Part shown: in pieces, positions 1 to 11,393 of the stretch
Layout of the letters: the number at the start of each line of letters is the position of its first letter
Position numbering within the stretch: the first letter of the stretch is position 1
Assembly: GCF_025118155.1 (NCBI RefSeq)
Contig: NW_026251395.1
Location: 310,001 to 374,000, forward strand
Direction: 5' to 3'
Origin: Cokeromyces recurvatus
Taxonomy: Eukaryota; Mucoromycota; Mucoromycetes; Mucorales; Mucoraceae
Length of the DNA stretch: 64,000 nt
Program-made: the position numbers and the translations under genes
Notes under the pieces: generated by a model
Seen by the model: only the letters and a program-made list of their open reading frames with translations
Databases searched by the model: none
Told to the model about the DNA's origin: nothing

Positions 1-367
1 AAGACAGAAACTTTCTGCTGATTAAATAAAACTTCTAAAATGGAAAGAAAAATTATTTAAAAGAAATAGTTGTTTCATTTTCTTTAGATTTACTATTGCA
101 ACTGGACAATAGATTAAAAATGGTAAACTAAAGATATATAAAATTTGCTTTTTTTCTTTCTTTCTTAAATACATAAAGTAGACACAATGAAGAAAGCAAA
201 CTAAAGATGATTGCATATCACAAATAAGATTTGAAATATATAAGGAGATTTGATAAGCCCCCTTTAAATAGTATGCCAAGAACGATGCAATTATGAATTA
301 TAAAAAAAAAAAAAAATTAGACTACGCTCTACTAGTTTTTTATTTGTTGTTTATTATATACAGTTTA
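1..367. other. Left-edge intergenic sequence
   Basis: AT-rich sequence with an A-run near position 301. Open frames here are short and low in complexity, and none has convincing coding character. It is the 3' flank of the minus-strand gene that ends at 368. Confidence 0.5.
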
Positions 368-1258
368 TTATACAGAAAATGCTTGTCTATATGCATTACT
401 AAAATGAAAATGCTGCTGATAAAAAGAGGAAAATTGCCAATAGGGTAAAGAGCAATAAAAGACATTATTACTAATAGGATGGAATAGTGTAGTTGCTTGG
501 CTAACAGGAGGCAAAAATGAATAATAAGGTTGCTGATAGTTGTTGTTATACTGATGTTCTTCTGATTTTCTCCGCTGCTTGGTATTATTGCCTTTTTGTT
601 GGGCTAATAGTTTTACTAATGGAATATTATCCTCTTCTTCGTATTTATAACAAGATTGTTTTCGTTGCTGAAAAGAGGACGATCGTGTTGGTGCGGGCTG
701 CTTATCAGATGAATGAGTTGCTGTTTGTTGAATAAAATGTCGATTATGTTTTAATCTAAAAGATGTGTCACTTTGTTGTTCTAGTGTCCTTAACATTTGT
801 TGTAAATGAATAGATTCTAAAAGCGGTAATGTATTCTTGCGGAGCTTCTGTTGTGTTAAACAGTAAAGCGATAACAATAAATCATCGTCTTTTTGTTGTT
901 TGTGTTCATTAGGAAGAATGTTATTTAGAGATAGATTATGATCATTATTCGATATATAAATAATCGCACGTCTATTCATAAGTTTCCGTTCATTGCTTAA
1001 TTGATCTCCACACTTGGTACGTTTTATGACGGTAGCGTTGTTATTATATACATTGTCTTGTCTTTTGCTAATAAAACAAGACGATTCTCTTTTTTTGTCA
1101 TCTGGCTCGATAGTTGCCTTCTTACTCATGATCCTTTTCGATCGCTTTTTTTTGTTTGGAGTCGAAGTTAACTTTTGTTGATTTATCCTATAGAAAGTCC
1201 ATTTGGTTGCTGTTTTAAGACTGTCATCGAATTGATCAGTTGAAGGTAAAACATTCAT
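368..1258 (-). CDS. Hypothetical basic, low-complexity protein (296 aa)
   Basis: Single uninterrupted frame from ATG at 1258 to a stop at 368. I do not recognise a family. The N-terminal third is Lys/Arg-rich with basic clusters such as KKKRSKR (about residues 36-42), which could act as nuclear localisation signals. The middle contains Leu/Gln-rich segments and several Ser/Gln/Arg tracts. The last 55 residues are rich in Tyr, Phe and Pro. There are no membrane segments and no signal peptide. The length of the frame in such AT-rich DNA (stops are expected about every 12 codons) argues that it is real. A nuclear or disordered regulatory role would be a guess from composition only. Confidence 0.6.
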   Translation of the reverse strand: MNVLPSTDQFDDSLKTATKWTFYRINQQKLTSTPNKKKRSKRIMSKKATIEPDDKKRESSCFISKRQDNVYNNNATVIKRTKCGDQLSNERKLMNRRAIIYISNNDHNLSLNNILPNEHKQQKDDDLLLSLYCLTQQKLRKNTLPLLESIHLQQMLRTLEQQSDTSFRLKHNRHFIQQTATHSSDKQPAPTRSSSFQQRKQSCYKYEEEDNIPLVKLLAQQKGNNTKQRRKSEEHQYNNNYQQPYYSFLPPVSQATTLFHPISNNVFYCSLPYWQFSSFYQQHFHFSNAYRQAFSV

Positions 1259-1496
1259 GGTATTTTTTATTTTTTTTTTTAAGAAAAAAAAGAAAAAAGA
1301 AAAAGAAAAAAGAAAAGAAAATCAACACTTTATATGTATGCTTATCATAAAGGCTAAATAAAATTAAATCAAGGGCACCAAGAAGTGCAGAAACAATAAA
1401 AGTACCCGTATGATTTGGGTTCTAGACTGATCGAGGATTTTTAATTACACTAATTCCCGGAAATGGGTTGTGCAAAAAGCTGAAAAGTGTGACGTA

Positions 1497-1541
<45 letters not shown>

Positions 1542-2713
1542 TGCATCACATAACTAAAAAATATGCTGCATAAAGTTTGAATATGCATATCAACTAAACA
1601 TAATATATTTTTTCTTTCCTAAGGAGTAAATAAATAGCTATAAGTAGATAAATTGGAATACTAACAATATAGTAAAACATGATTCATGTTTCAGATAAAT
1701 ATTAGTAGCTGATCCAACAATCTTGTGAAAAGCTTTATTAACCTCAAAGGACACAATCGTATCGTATTCTCTATCTTAAATTTATAAATTAATGAATTGT
1801 TTATTGTGCGTAAAGGAAACAATTCTATTTATTTTATGTGTTGCACGCTTTATTCTTATAACTGGATTTCATAGTAATAAATCTCTCTTTGGCAGTTATC
1901 AAATGCCTTTTCATTCTATTTTTTTTTTTTTTTTTTTTTTTGAGAACTATCTCACAGATTTTGAAGCAGATCGTGCTGTAGGCAATAAATATAGAGTAAT
2001 ATCTTCTTCAACTACGGTTGTCTTGTATAAGGATTCTCGCTATCTATCGGCAAGTTCACTTTGAACTGCATTTTCTAATCTTTTTATTTATTTATTTTTC
2101 GTTAATCTAAGAATCTTTAAAAGTAATACTACTACATTCATCTTCTTTATATTGAATCAGAAATGTAAATAATTCTATACGCTTGAAAGTATTTAGATAG
2201 TCTTTTGAATTGTGAATAATAAGTCCTGAATTTTCTAAATAATGCATTATCTTTATTGTATTCCTTTCTATTTCTTCTTTTATGATTGCAAATAGATAGC
2301 TACAGTCTATCAATGATAGGTCTTTTTTTCTCTCTCTCAACAACTGTTTCACGTATCATGAAATATGCTCGAGAGCAATACTTAACCCAGCACCTAAGAA
2401 AAAAAAATAATTAATACTGGTGTGTTATATTCTTGTTCTTGGATACTCTTGTATTCTTGTTAATCACTCTAAATGAATACCACTACACGTACATCCTTTA
2501 GATTTGACTTGCACAATCTCATCAAGCATAGGCTATATATTGTCTCAGAGGGCACAGGGTCATCTTCTATTTTATTTTATTTTTTTATTTTTTCATCTTT
2601 GCATTGAATAAATTAGTTTAGTTCCTGATATAGTGTTATTTCTTAAATGTTGGTGATATTTGAATGATTTCTGTCTTAAATAGAGTGCTTTTGTCTACGT
2701 TGAACGCAATATA

Positions 2714-2753
<40 letters not shown>

Positions 2754-3244
2754 CATCAGAGTAAAAGTCAGTATATGATCTTGTAATAGATGTTTGTTAA
2801 CACAAGTATCCTTTGCAGTTGAAAAATAAAACTTTATTATAGAAAAGATTGATAACTTAAACCTATAGGTTTTCAGTTGATACACTTTCTTAAAACACAC
2901 ACACACATACTATAAGAGATCATGATATAACCATAACCATATACATCTTCTATCTTTTCCTTTTGTGTATTGAATAAAGTTATAAAATTCTCGCATTTCT
3001 AAAGGTTATATACTTAATTACTAGTTCAATTAGCAATACATAGAAAAGTTATCTATTTAAAAATAAATATAGACATCATTAGGCTTATTCCCGAATGAAA
3101 CCAACATGAATATGAATACTTTTATAAGATACATTATATAAAGAAGTGACAGTTATTAGCAGACATTACGTATGTATCTACTGCTATATATTTATTTACA
3201 TTCAACTTATTATTATATATACTTGTAAAAGGAAATAATTCCAT
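1259..3244. other. 2-kb intergenic region with simple repeats
   Basis: No gene that I can support. It contains an A-run of about 36 nt near 1504-1540, a T-run near 1919-1941, a (TA)n block near 2717-2750 and a short (CA)n tract near 2896. A plus-strand frame at 1792-2064 and a minus-strand frame at 2107-2352 (ending in the residues ECSSITFKDS) look mildly protein-like. Neither has a convincing start, splice structure or family, so they may be relics. Confidence 0.4.
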
Positions 3245-4718
3245 TTAATCTTCTTTTGTTGAAGGATAAGACTTCTTCCTAAAAGCAAATGTAGATAAGG
3301 AGATGGTATCATCATTACTGCTATCATCTTCATCCTCATCCTCATCTTTGTCAAATAATAATGCATCTCTATTATTATTATTATTATTATAGTGCTTCCC
3401 CATTAATGTACTTGTATGTTCAAAATAGGTTCCAGACAAATCATATAAACGTTGATTCATTAAACGCTTCATGCCTTCCTCTTCATCGTCTATTGAATAT
3501 TCGGCTTCACTATCTGATATAAAGCTACCTGAATCATAATATCCCTCAGATTCTTCTTCTAATGCTCTAGCAGCATCAGGGTCTTCTTTTAAAAGTCGTT
3601 GAATCTCTTGTTGACGCTTATACTTTGAAGAAAAAATAGAAGGCCTAAGATCGTCAGGATCTCGTGGTGGCCAATAATAAGGTAAACGAGGGTCTGTTTC
3701 TGGCGTCATGGGAAATGTTAAGCCATCTCCTTGCATCTTCTGTGGCCAAAGCCAAAGTAAAGGATTTGATCCTAATACTTCACGTATATTTCTATAAAAT
3801 CCAACATCAAAAGGATAATTGACCTAAAATAAAATAAAGTAAACAAAAGTGTTATCTTTGATACATAATATATGTTTGTATGTATATGTATGAAGACACA
3901 AAAAAAATTTTTTTTTTCTTACAGGCGATATTTTTCCTCTTCTAATTAAATCTTCTACTTTTCCTCTTTCCCAAGCCTCAATATTCGTTTGATTTTTTGA
4001 AAGGCAATAGAGTTGATAACCTGTTAAAATACCAACACAAAATAAAACAATAAATGCAAATACAAAATTCAAAACCATAAAAATGATTTCAATCGTTGTA
4101 GGCTCGGCATCAAACTAACAAATTATAGTTGGTTATTTCTCTCTCTCTCTCTCTCTTTTTTTTTTTTTTTTTTCTTTTTTGTTTCTTTTTCTGTCAAACC
4201 TGAAAATGACGGATAGCATCCATAATAGCTCTTACTCGTCCAACAAGCAATAAAATAACATAAAGACAGGCAAGATCAGCAAAGATAATAAACCGCATAA
4301 AATGACCATAATTAGCATGACCAACACAGTTGTTAATCCAAGGACAATGATGATCCATCTTTAAAACACAACGACGACAATATCGACAATGATGACTTCT
4401 AGGTGGTTTATATACTTGACACGATTTACAGTAACGTGGACCTGTGATTCCTTCTGAAGGTATTTCTTTGAATATTACAAGTGAAGAAGGCGGTTCCCAG
4501 CCAGTAGGAATCTTGCCTGGATCTGTTACTACAGCTAAATAGTAATTGTAAAATACCATCATGACTAATGCATTCAGGGGTAATAATCTGATTAAGCTTT
4601 TTAAATTCCATCCGCCGTAAGCAGGTAAAAACAATATTAACTGAGAAGAATACGCAATAAATGAAATAAGTATCGAGACACCAATAACGAATATTTTCCC
4701 CGGGATAGATTCTAACAT
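3245..4718 (-). CDS. PFA4: DHHC palmitoyltransferase, Pfa4 type
   Basis: Transfers palmitate to cysteines of ER client proteins; yeast Pfa4 modifies chitin synthase Chs3. Three exons read in phase: 4718-4200, 4114-3923 and 3823-3245, giving 429 aa, with GT-AG introns. Two membrane segments (about residues 10-30 and 42-65) precede the cysteine-rich domain, which carries [13 protein letters not shown] and the catalytic [12 protein letters not shown]. Two further membrane segments follow, split across the first intron. Exon 2 carries [20 protein letters not shown], and exon 3 opens with [12 protein letters not shown] and a segment ending NPLLWLWPQ. Both are characteristic of the Pfa4 branch. The tail is acidic, with poly-Asn and Asp/Glu runs. 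Divergently oriented to the CDC50-like gene. Confidence 0.92.
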
Positions 4719-5541
4719 GTTCAGAATTAAAGATTGAAGTGGATATATTTATATACATAAATAGGTAAGAAAAAACATCTTTCTACATAAATGTAGTATA
4801 GTATAATGGCGGAGAAGAAATATATTTTACATAATTTGCTAAAAAAAAAATACCCCCTCACCTTGGCTACACTTATAAACCTACTTTCTTTAGTTTATAC
4901 ATATAAAATCTCATCTACTCATATTAGACGCTTGAGTAACGTCCTGAAGGTAAATAAATTATAAGTCTCATAATAGCGGTATTTATAAAAATTATTTTTA
5001 TTGATCATTGATGGCTGCTCAGTCTTTGTTTCAATGAAGAAAAGGAAGTGGCAGCAGTTAAAAAAAAAATAAGTTATCTATGCTTCTACAAATAAAATTA
5101 TTTCTACGAAAGATTTTATTTTAGGGAAAAAAAAAAAAAGGAAGGGCTATAAATGTATTTACCTTTCATTATTCTTGACAATAGTCATGTTTTGACCTCT
5201 CAAATTGTAAACGTTTGTTCTCAATTTATGCTGGTAAAGAATGGATAAGACACATGGTTTTTTTTTTTTTTTTACATTTAACCTTTGTTTTCTCTTAAAA
5301 AGAAAAGAAAAAAAAAACTCTTCATTAAAGGGATTCATAATAGCCACAATTATCAAATTATGTCTCATTTTATAAATGGTCTCCTTTTTATATTTCTACT
5401 AATTTTGTAGCAGCGGCTTTAAAAAAGAGCTTTTTTATTTGATTACCGAAATAAATAATTATTGTTATTTATTTTTTTATTTTATTTTATTTTATTTTAT
5501 TTTATTTTTTTCATTTTTTTCCAAGAAAAGACTATTATAGA
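4719..5541. promoter_or_regulatory. Divergent intergenic region, PFA4 / CDC50
   Basis: About 820 bp separates two start codons pointing away from each other, so it must hold both promoters. A TTTTA-repeat tract lies at about 5468-5510, just upstream of the CDC50 start, and there is an A-run near 5126. No gene is seen. The promoter role is inferred from gene orientation only. Confidence 0.5.
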
Positions 5542-6335
5542 ATGTCTGATGAAAAGAGTAGAAGACCTGCTAGTAAAGATCATAAAGTCATCTCTCTTTA
5601 TATATACATATATTTCTTAGTGTTATAATTAATTAGTTTTCTCTTTAACTTTTTCTCTTTTTCGGTAATAGACACTGCTTTTAAACAACAGAGACTTAAA
5701 GCTTGGCAACCTTTATTAACTCCAAAAACAGTCTTACCTACATTATTTGTTGCTGGTATCATCTTTGCTCCATTAGGCGGTCTCTTTTTGTATGAAAGTG
5801 ATACTGTAGAGTATTTTTATCATTGATGATTACACAGTTTTATTCATTTTAATAATTTGTAGGTTAATGAAATCATTATTGATTATACCCACTGTAAAGA
5901 TGCCAATTCAACAGCACAGTCTTTAGATTCAAGTTTATATTCATATAAATTTACTGATGAAGGAACAGGACGTAAAAATTATTCATCGACCTATTTTATA
6001 TTTACATATTTGAGACTTATTTAATCTTAATAGAGATGTATGCTCCAACCTATCGATTTATTCCTAGCTCAGTTGAAGGAGAATCTGGAACTTGTGCCAT
6101 TCGATTCACTGTTCCTATTCAATTAAAGACACCCATTTTTCTTTATTATCGTTTAACAAATTTTTATCAAAATCACCGTAAATATGTAAAGAGTCTTAGT
6201 TATAATCAACTTCATGGTGATGTCATTACTATTGCTGAAGCACAAAGTTCATGTTCACCAGTAGCTGTAGATGCAAATAATAAGATTTATTATCCTTGTG
6301 GCCTTATTGCTAATTCCATGTTTAATGGCAAGTTT

Positions 6336-6372
<37 letters not shown>

Positions 6373-7210
6373 CCCAAAAAGTGAAGTATTAACTCTTTAA
6401 TTCTTTTTCTTTTTCTTTTTCTTTTTCTTTTTTTTTTTTTAATAATAAATAGATACATTTACAGTTTATTTTGTGAATCCACCTGGAAGTACAGAGAGTA
6501 GAAACATGCAATTTAGTGAGACAGGTATTGCATGGCCTGCAGACAAGAAAAGATTAGCAGATACAAAATGAATCCTGCAGATATCGTTCCTCCTCCTAAT
6601 TGGATTAAAAGATATCCGAATGGGTATTCAGCTGACAATATCTTTCATCCTCAAGACGATGAACATTTTCAAGTCTGGATGAGAACGAGTTGGTATCCCA
6701 ATTTCAGAAAACTTTATTCTGCCCTAAGAGAAGGAACGCTTGAAGCAGGAACTTATGAAGTAAATGTGACATTAAGTGAGTATATTCAAATACATATATA
6801 ATGTCTATATAACGTCTATATAATATCTATATAATATCTATATAATATCTATATAATATCTATATAATGTCTATATCATATATATACATATACATTTTGA
6901 TTTATTCATTCATTCATTCATATGATAGATTATGATATTACTGTTTATGGCGGTACCAAGTCTATTGTTCTTACTGGTACTTCATTCCTCGGTGATAGAA
7001 ACCCTTTTATGGGATTATCATGGATTGTTATGGGATGTGTATGCACCTTTTTAGGTGTTGTATTTTTAGGATGGCATTTCTTTAAACCAAGGTAATGTTT
7101 ATGTAGAATATAAGGTTTTTATATTTATATATATTAAAAACTTCTTTATTATTAGAAAACTTGGAGATCATGATCGTCTCTCATGGCAGCATTCTAGTAG
7201 TGGATTATAA
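5542..7210 (+). CDS. CDC50: CDC50/LEM3 family P4-ATPase (flippase) beta subunit, apparent frameshift
   Basis: Escorts and activates P4-ATPase lipid flippases in the secretory pathway. Seven exons: 5542-5572, 5672-5805, 5863-5971, 6034-6327, 6453-6775, 6929-7091, 7156-7210. Family hallmarks are the N-terminal [14 protein letters not shown], a first membrane segment, [20 protein letters not shown] (across an intron), [32 protein letters not shown] and a second membrane segment near the C terminus. All splice phases agree except inside exon 5. There the frame of [14 protein letters not shown] meets TGA, while [12 protein letters not shown] continues one nucleotide out of step at the AAAA of 6565-6568. 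One extra A would give a 369-aa protein. This is either a sequence error or a real break. Intron 4 uses a GC donor. Confidence 0.88.
6328..6452 (+). other. GC-AG intron in the CDC50-like gene
   Basis: The donor reads G|GCAAGT at 6328 and the acceptor is AATAG at 6452. Only this pair joins exon 4 (GLIANSMFN) to exon 5 (DTFTVYFVN) in phase and restores the conserved family motif. The nearby GT at 6332 would put exon 5 out of frame. GCAAGT is the usual context of the minor GC-AG class. The intron also carries a T-run of about 32 nt and a (CTTTTT)n tract. Confidence 0.75.
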
Positions 7211-7349
7211 TACATATATATATATATAGATATATTGATATATAGATATATATACATATACATATATGAGAGGGGAAAAGGAAGGGTATATTCATACTGG
7301 TTATCTAACTATATATATATATATATATATACACGTATATAAAAGTCTA

Positions 7350-8435
7350 TCAGCTCTTAGTAAATTCGGGATAATCCATATTAAAGTTGTCTTTGACGAA
7401 TTTATAAATTATTTTTTGAATTGATAATCCGTAATTTCTTTTATGAGTAAAAGCAGATAAATAGTCAAGAGCTAAATTCTTGACATGATCGTTATAATAT
7501 ATAGTTAATTCTCCACAGTTTGCTACCATATCTTCATAAACGCATGTGTGTAAAAATTGGTTAAAGCTTGATTCTAATAAAAGATACACACACGATTTAG
7601 CTTCACTGAATATGTATCGATCGATAGACGGTTCCTCTGATGGATTATTGGCAGTTAATATGGATTCAAGTTGCTCTGTAATATTACGTTTTACTCGATC
7701 ATCAAGATTGATTTCTAAATAAGAATTATTTGAAATATAAGTATTATAAATAGAAAGAGCTATATCATTTTGATTTCTTTTTGCTAGTCTTTTTGACTCA
7801 AATCGTTCAACTTCTAAAAAGAAGAGCTATAAATATTATGATTAATCAACAAAAAGGATTTTTTTTTTCTTCTGGGGTTGGGGGGGGGAGGAGGAATTGA
7901 TTCTATTTACCAGGTTTTCTGAACAAAATTCATCTAATAAATAATAAAGAAAGTAACATAAAGGAACCTTTGACTCTAATATAGCCTTTAATCCTTCTTT
8001 ATTAATTTCTCTGATACATACATCCATAGGAGTGGGTTCACCGAAAAAATATTCTAATTTCTTATAAGAACGATTTACTCTTTTCTTGTAAGTAACATAC
8101 ATATCAAGTACATTCTTTGTTGCTGCTATTTGATGAAAGGAGCTATTATTATCACTCTCTTGTGAAAAGGAACACGATATTGAATTCAGAGTGGAAGTTA
8201 AACTTGATTTTCGATTCATTTGCTGATAATGTTGCTGCTGCTGTTGTTGTTGTTGTTGTTGTTGTAGTGATGTTTCATTTATAATAATTATAGAGGATCT
8301 TCTTGATTTTGAAATAGATCTTCTTGTTCTTGTTGTTAAAAGGGTGTTATAACTGTCTCTACTTGCATAACTACTGCTCATAATAGTACTTCCACTAGTC
8401 TGACTTGTATGTGAGCTTCTACGTTTTTTAGTCAT
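7350..8435 (-). CDS. RGS-domain protein
   Basis: RGS domains speed GTP hydrolysis by heterotrimeric G-alpha subunits. Two exons, 8435-7911 and 7826-7350, join in phase to give 333 aa. The first 110 residues are Ser/Arg/Gln-rich and disordered, with a polyglutamine run near residues 59-69. The RGS fold begins around PTPMDVCIREINKEGLKAIL and continues through YFLYYLLDEFCSENL | LFFLEVERFESK across the intron. It ends with a helical segment (AKSCVYLLLESSFNQFLHT) that matches the last RGS helices. There is no DEP or membrane domain, so it resembles the small cytosolic fungal RGS proteins. It is convergent with the CDC50-like gene, 139 bp apart. The upstream 132 bp holds a T-run (coding strand). 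Confidence 0.85.
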
Positions 8436-8563
8436 TTATTATTAATATTCAAAAAAAAAAAAAGAAAAGAAAAAAGAAAGGAAAAGAAAAAGGAAAAGAG
8501 AGAAAAAGAGGATGTCCTTTTTATTTTTATTCTTGTAATAAATTCGAGTATACAACGATGAAT

Positions 8564-8597
<34 letters not shown>

Positions 8598-9434
8598 ACC
8601 AATAGAAAAATTTTTAAGCGTTGTTGAGACAATTTTTTATCATAAATAGTAGCTTATTTTTAATGAGAAAAAAAAAAACTCTTATAATAGTGGCTAAGAA
8701 CAGAGTGTACTTTATATAATTAACGCCTTTTTTTTTTTTCACCTGCGTTTTTACTTTTAAGATTCAAATAAAGTTTGTTTGTCCCCTCCTCTGTGTAATA
8801 AATTACACGCATTAAAAAGTTGTGTAAACAATGTTTTCACATTCAGGGTTCTGTTCTAGAATAATTTACTGAAACCTTGAGCGCATGTATTTTCTGTTAA
8901 ATTTCCTAATTTGTCGGATTTATAGTTCAGCCTATTCATTAGAATACATATTATGAATAACGATAAATGCACACATACATATATAAGGTGGCTATTCATC
9001 GTTTATTAAATAAAATGTAAGCTTCTAGAAGTGTTTATAATAATTGACTTACTACCATTCATGTTTATTCGTCTAAATCGTGTAATATAGACTGTATAAA
9101 CTACATATTAAAAGTAAGGAAAAAAAAAGTATCTCTTTTTTCATTACATATCAATTGTCATTTATTATTACTTTTTATCTATTTTATAAAATTTGTTAAT
9201 GACATAAACTTCTATTTATAACAGTAAAATTTATAAACTGCAGAAAGAGAAAATAATTCGAATAAAGTCCTTCTAAATAGAAAATAAATACTATATTATG
9301 TACTCTGATTATTTTAGATGCTGCATTTCTCAAAAGTTTAACTAAGTTTCATTTGCTCCACATTATTGCGTCATTACAAAAAAAAAAAAAAAAAAAGAAT
9401 ATCGTTTTATCTTTCTTTTTATTTTATTGTATTA
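8436..9434. other. 1-kb intergenic region
   Basis: Divergent spacer between the RGS gene and the small gene at 9435. It contains A-runs at about 8565-8595 and 9379-9396. No coding segment, tRNA or other RNA gene is evident. Confidence 0.5.
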
Positions 9435-9993
9435 ATGCCTAGTCGACTACAACAGGAAATCGCAAATAAACATCCAGTATGCCTTTGTTTTATATACAAA
9501 TATATAATATTTTCTTAATATAAAGGTAGTATGCTAACATCTCCTTTTTTGTTTGTGTATATTAGGAATGGGTTTTACCAAAGATATGTCAACAGAACGC
9601 GAATAAAACAGGCACATATGCTGCAAGTAAATGATTTCATACAAAGTATATGTATACATATAGAAGCTAACACTATATAATATGAAATAGTTCTTACAGG
9701 TTTAATCGTGTGTAAGTGTATCGTTAACTTAAAGTCAAGTTAATTGTTATTATTATTTATGTTATTATCTACAGTGCCTTTAGCACGTCGATTAGGATTA
9801 GATAAAAATAGAGCTTTATTCTCTGCGTTAGGTAAATAGAAGAATATATTTCCTATACATTCCATATACATTAATCTATTCATATAAAGGCGCTTCTGGA
9901 ATTGCTGGATACGTTTCTGCTAAATATGCCTATTCTTATTGTGAAAAAACTTATGGCTTTTTTCAAACTATGGAAGATAATAATGAAACATGA
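9435..9993 (+). CDS. Small OCIA-like protein (87 or 91 aa), possible microexon
   Basis: Exons 9435-9476, 9566-9626, 9775-9831 and 9890-9993 join in phase to a protein starting MPSRLQQEIANKHPEWVLP and ending NNET. The second half (PLARRLGLDKNR, then GASGIAGYVSAKYAYSYCEKTY) resembles the OCIA domain of small mitochondrial/endosomal proteins, where a glycine-rich helix precedes a Cys-containing K.SY..TC motif. The resemblance is by eye and only moderate. A 12-nt segment at 9700-9711 is flanked by TTACAG and GTAAGT and can be included without changing frame; it would replace a Met by SLIVL and complete a hydrophobic helix. Convergent with the pfkB kinase, 91 bp away. Confidence 0.65.
9700..9711 (+). 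other. Candidate 12-nt microexon
   Basis: GTTTAATCGTGT lies between a good acceptor (TTCTTACAG) and a consensus donor (GTAAGT). Its length is a multiple of three and both flanking introns would be about 63-73 nt. Inclusion gives AASLIVLPLARR; skipping gives AAMPLARR. No transcript data are available here. Confidence 0.5.
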
Positions 9994-10051
9994 TGTATCA
10001 AAAAAAAAAAAAAGATCTATTTATTAATTACATATAAATCTATACTCTTTT

Positions 10052-10084
<33 letters not shown>

Positions 10085-10089
<5 letters not shown>

Positions 10090-10397
10090 CATTTATACAT
10101 GTATATTTTTTTTTTCTTAAAGCTTCTAGTCTTTCATTAGGCTGAAGACCATCATTCCATTTTCCGTCCTTATACAATACAGGTACACCAATCTGTTCAA
10201 CTGTATAACTAGCAGAAACAGCTCCATAGAATGCAGATTCAATAGGGTCATTCCTAGTTTCTATCCAACCAAAAGCATAACCTCCACAAAATGAATTTCC
10301 TGCGCCTGTTACATCAACCACATGAATTTGATCATCAGAATGTTGATAATCCCAATAAGCAGGTATCCAACAACAACAACTACTACTACTACTATTG

Positions 10398-10442
<45 letters not shown>

Positions 10443-11393
10443 TTGCTACTCTCTATATTATTCGTATTCTTTTCCTGTTGCTGTTGTAAAATAAGAGCGC
10501 CATATTTACTTGACCTTACAACTAAGACTAAGTTTTTGTTATCAATCTTCTTTTTTTCAAAAAACTTTCTAGCACAAAACTCTACTGCTTTTTTAAAATC
10601 ATGATATTGAGTAACCAAATCCTGGAAATGATAACCAAGCATAGCTGCTAGTTCTTCATGATTAGGGCTTATAATATGGACTAGATGAGCTGCTTCATAA
10701 ATTAAGTCTAAATTCTATATAAAATAGAATCATCATCATCAACAACAACAGCAACATTCATTTCATCTTCCTCCTCCTCCTAATAGTTACCTCTGGTAAG
10801 CACGCCCATGGTAAAGGTTCCCATAAAAATTGGGTTTTATTACAACCATTCTCTCGTTTTCTCCAGTCTCTAATAATCTCTATAGCACGCTCAGCTGAAG
10901 AAATAATATGTAATATTTTTATAGAGGTGATCCATTCATCAGGGAAATCACTCGGGGTTGCTCTAATGATGGGATGAATGTATTTAAAGTCTCTATGATC
11001 ATTTTCACTAAAAGTATTAAGTCCTCGTGTAGTATGTTTATCAGGATGAACTTTTGTAACAAGTGATACATTGAGTTGGCTTATTTGATCATCTATTCCT
11101 TCTGGACAATCAAAACCTTTATGAATGATGTAACCTACATTTTTAGATAACTGATTTGGTTGCCATAACCTCATTCCTATCCATCCATTTCCACAATGAG
11201 CAACTTGTCCAAAAATTATACTCATTTTTTATTTTATTTTATTTTATTTTATTTTTTTTTTTCAACAACGTGTACCATAAATTGCAAATATGCCTGCTCC
11301 TCCTAATACATTAGATACTTGTCTACCATCTGAAAAAATAATGTCATCAATAATAAAACTGCCAATGGAAGCAAATAGTGGTGAGTTGGACAT
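10085..11393 (-). CDS. pfkB-family carbohydrate kinase, Mak32-like, with poly-Ser insertion
   Basis: Three exons (11393-11267, 11203-10791, 10714-10085) give about 389 aa. Exon 1 carries the N-terminal fold ASIGSFIIDDIIFSDGRQ followed by VLGGAGIFAIYGTR. The C-terminal exon carries the pfkB signature DVTGAGNSFCGGYAFG, with the catalytic Asp in DVTGAGN, the anion hole residues around it, and a preceding ISPNHEELA. The pattern GGAGIFAIYG plus DVTGAGNSFCGG is typical of fungal Mak32-like sugar/nucleoside kinases whose substrate is not well defined. A CTA/AGT trinucleotide tract at about 10378-10443 encodes a run of some 20 serines interrupted by Asn, followed by Cys residues, placed in a surface region before the ATP site. 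The donor of intron 1 (T|GTTGAA) is weak, so that junction is less certain. An A-run directly follows the stop codon on the coding strand. Confidence 0.85.
10378..10443 (-). repeat. Trinucleotide (CTA/AGT)n microsatellite in coding sequence
   Basis: Nearly perfect CTA repeats on the plus strand, with TTG interruptions, read as AGT (Ser) codons in the kinase. This is a likely source of length polymorphism that keeps the frame. Confidence 0.9.

Noticed and set aside
6821..6880. Tandem TCTATATAA-type repeats in CDC50 intron 5, and (TA)n/(GA)n/(CA)n tracts elsewhere, as a CRISPR or satellite array
   Set aside because: They are simple-sequence repeats without spacers, as expected in AT-rich fungal introns.
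10291..10604. Plus-strand frames full of Tyr or Leu across the kinase gene
   Set aside because: They are antisense readings of the (CTA)n serine tract and carry no conserved motif.
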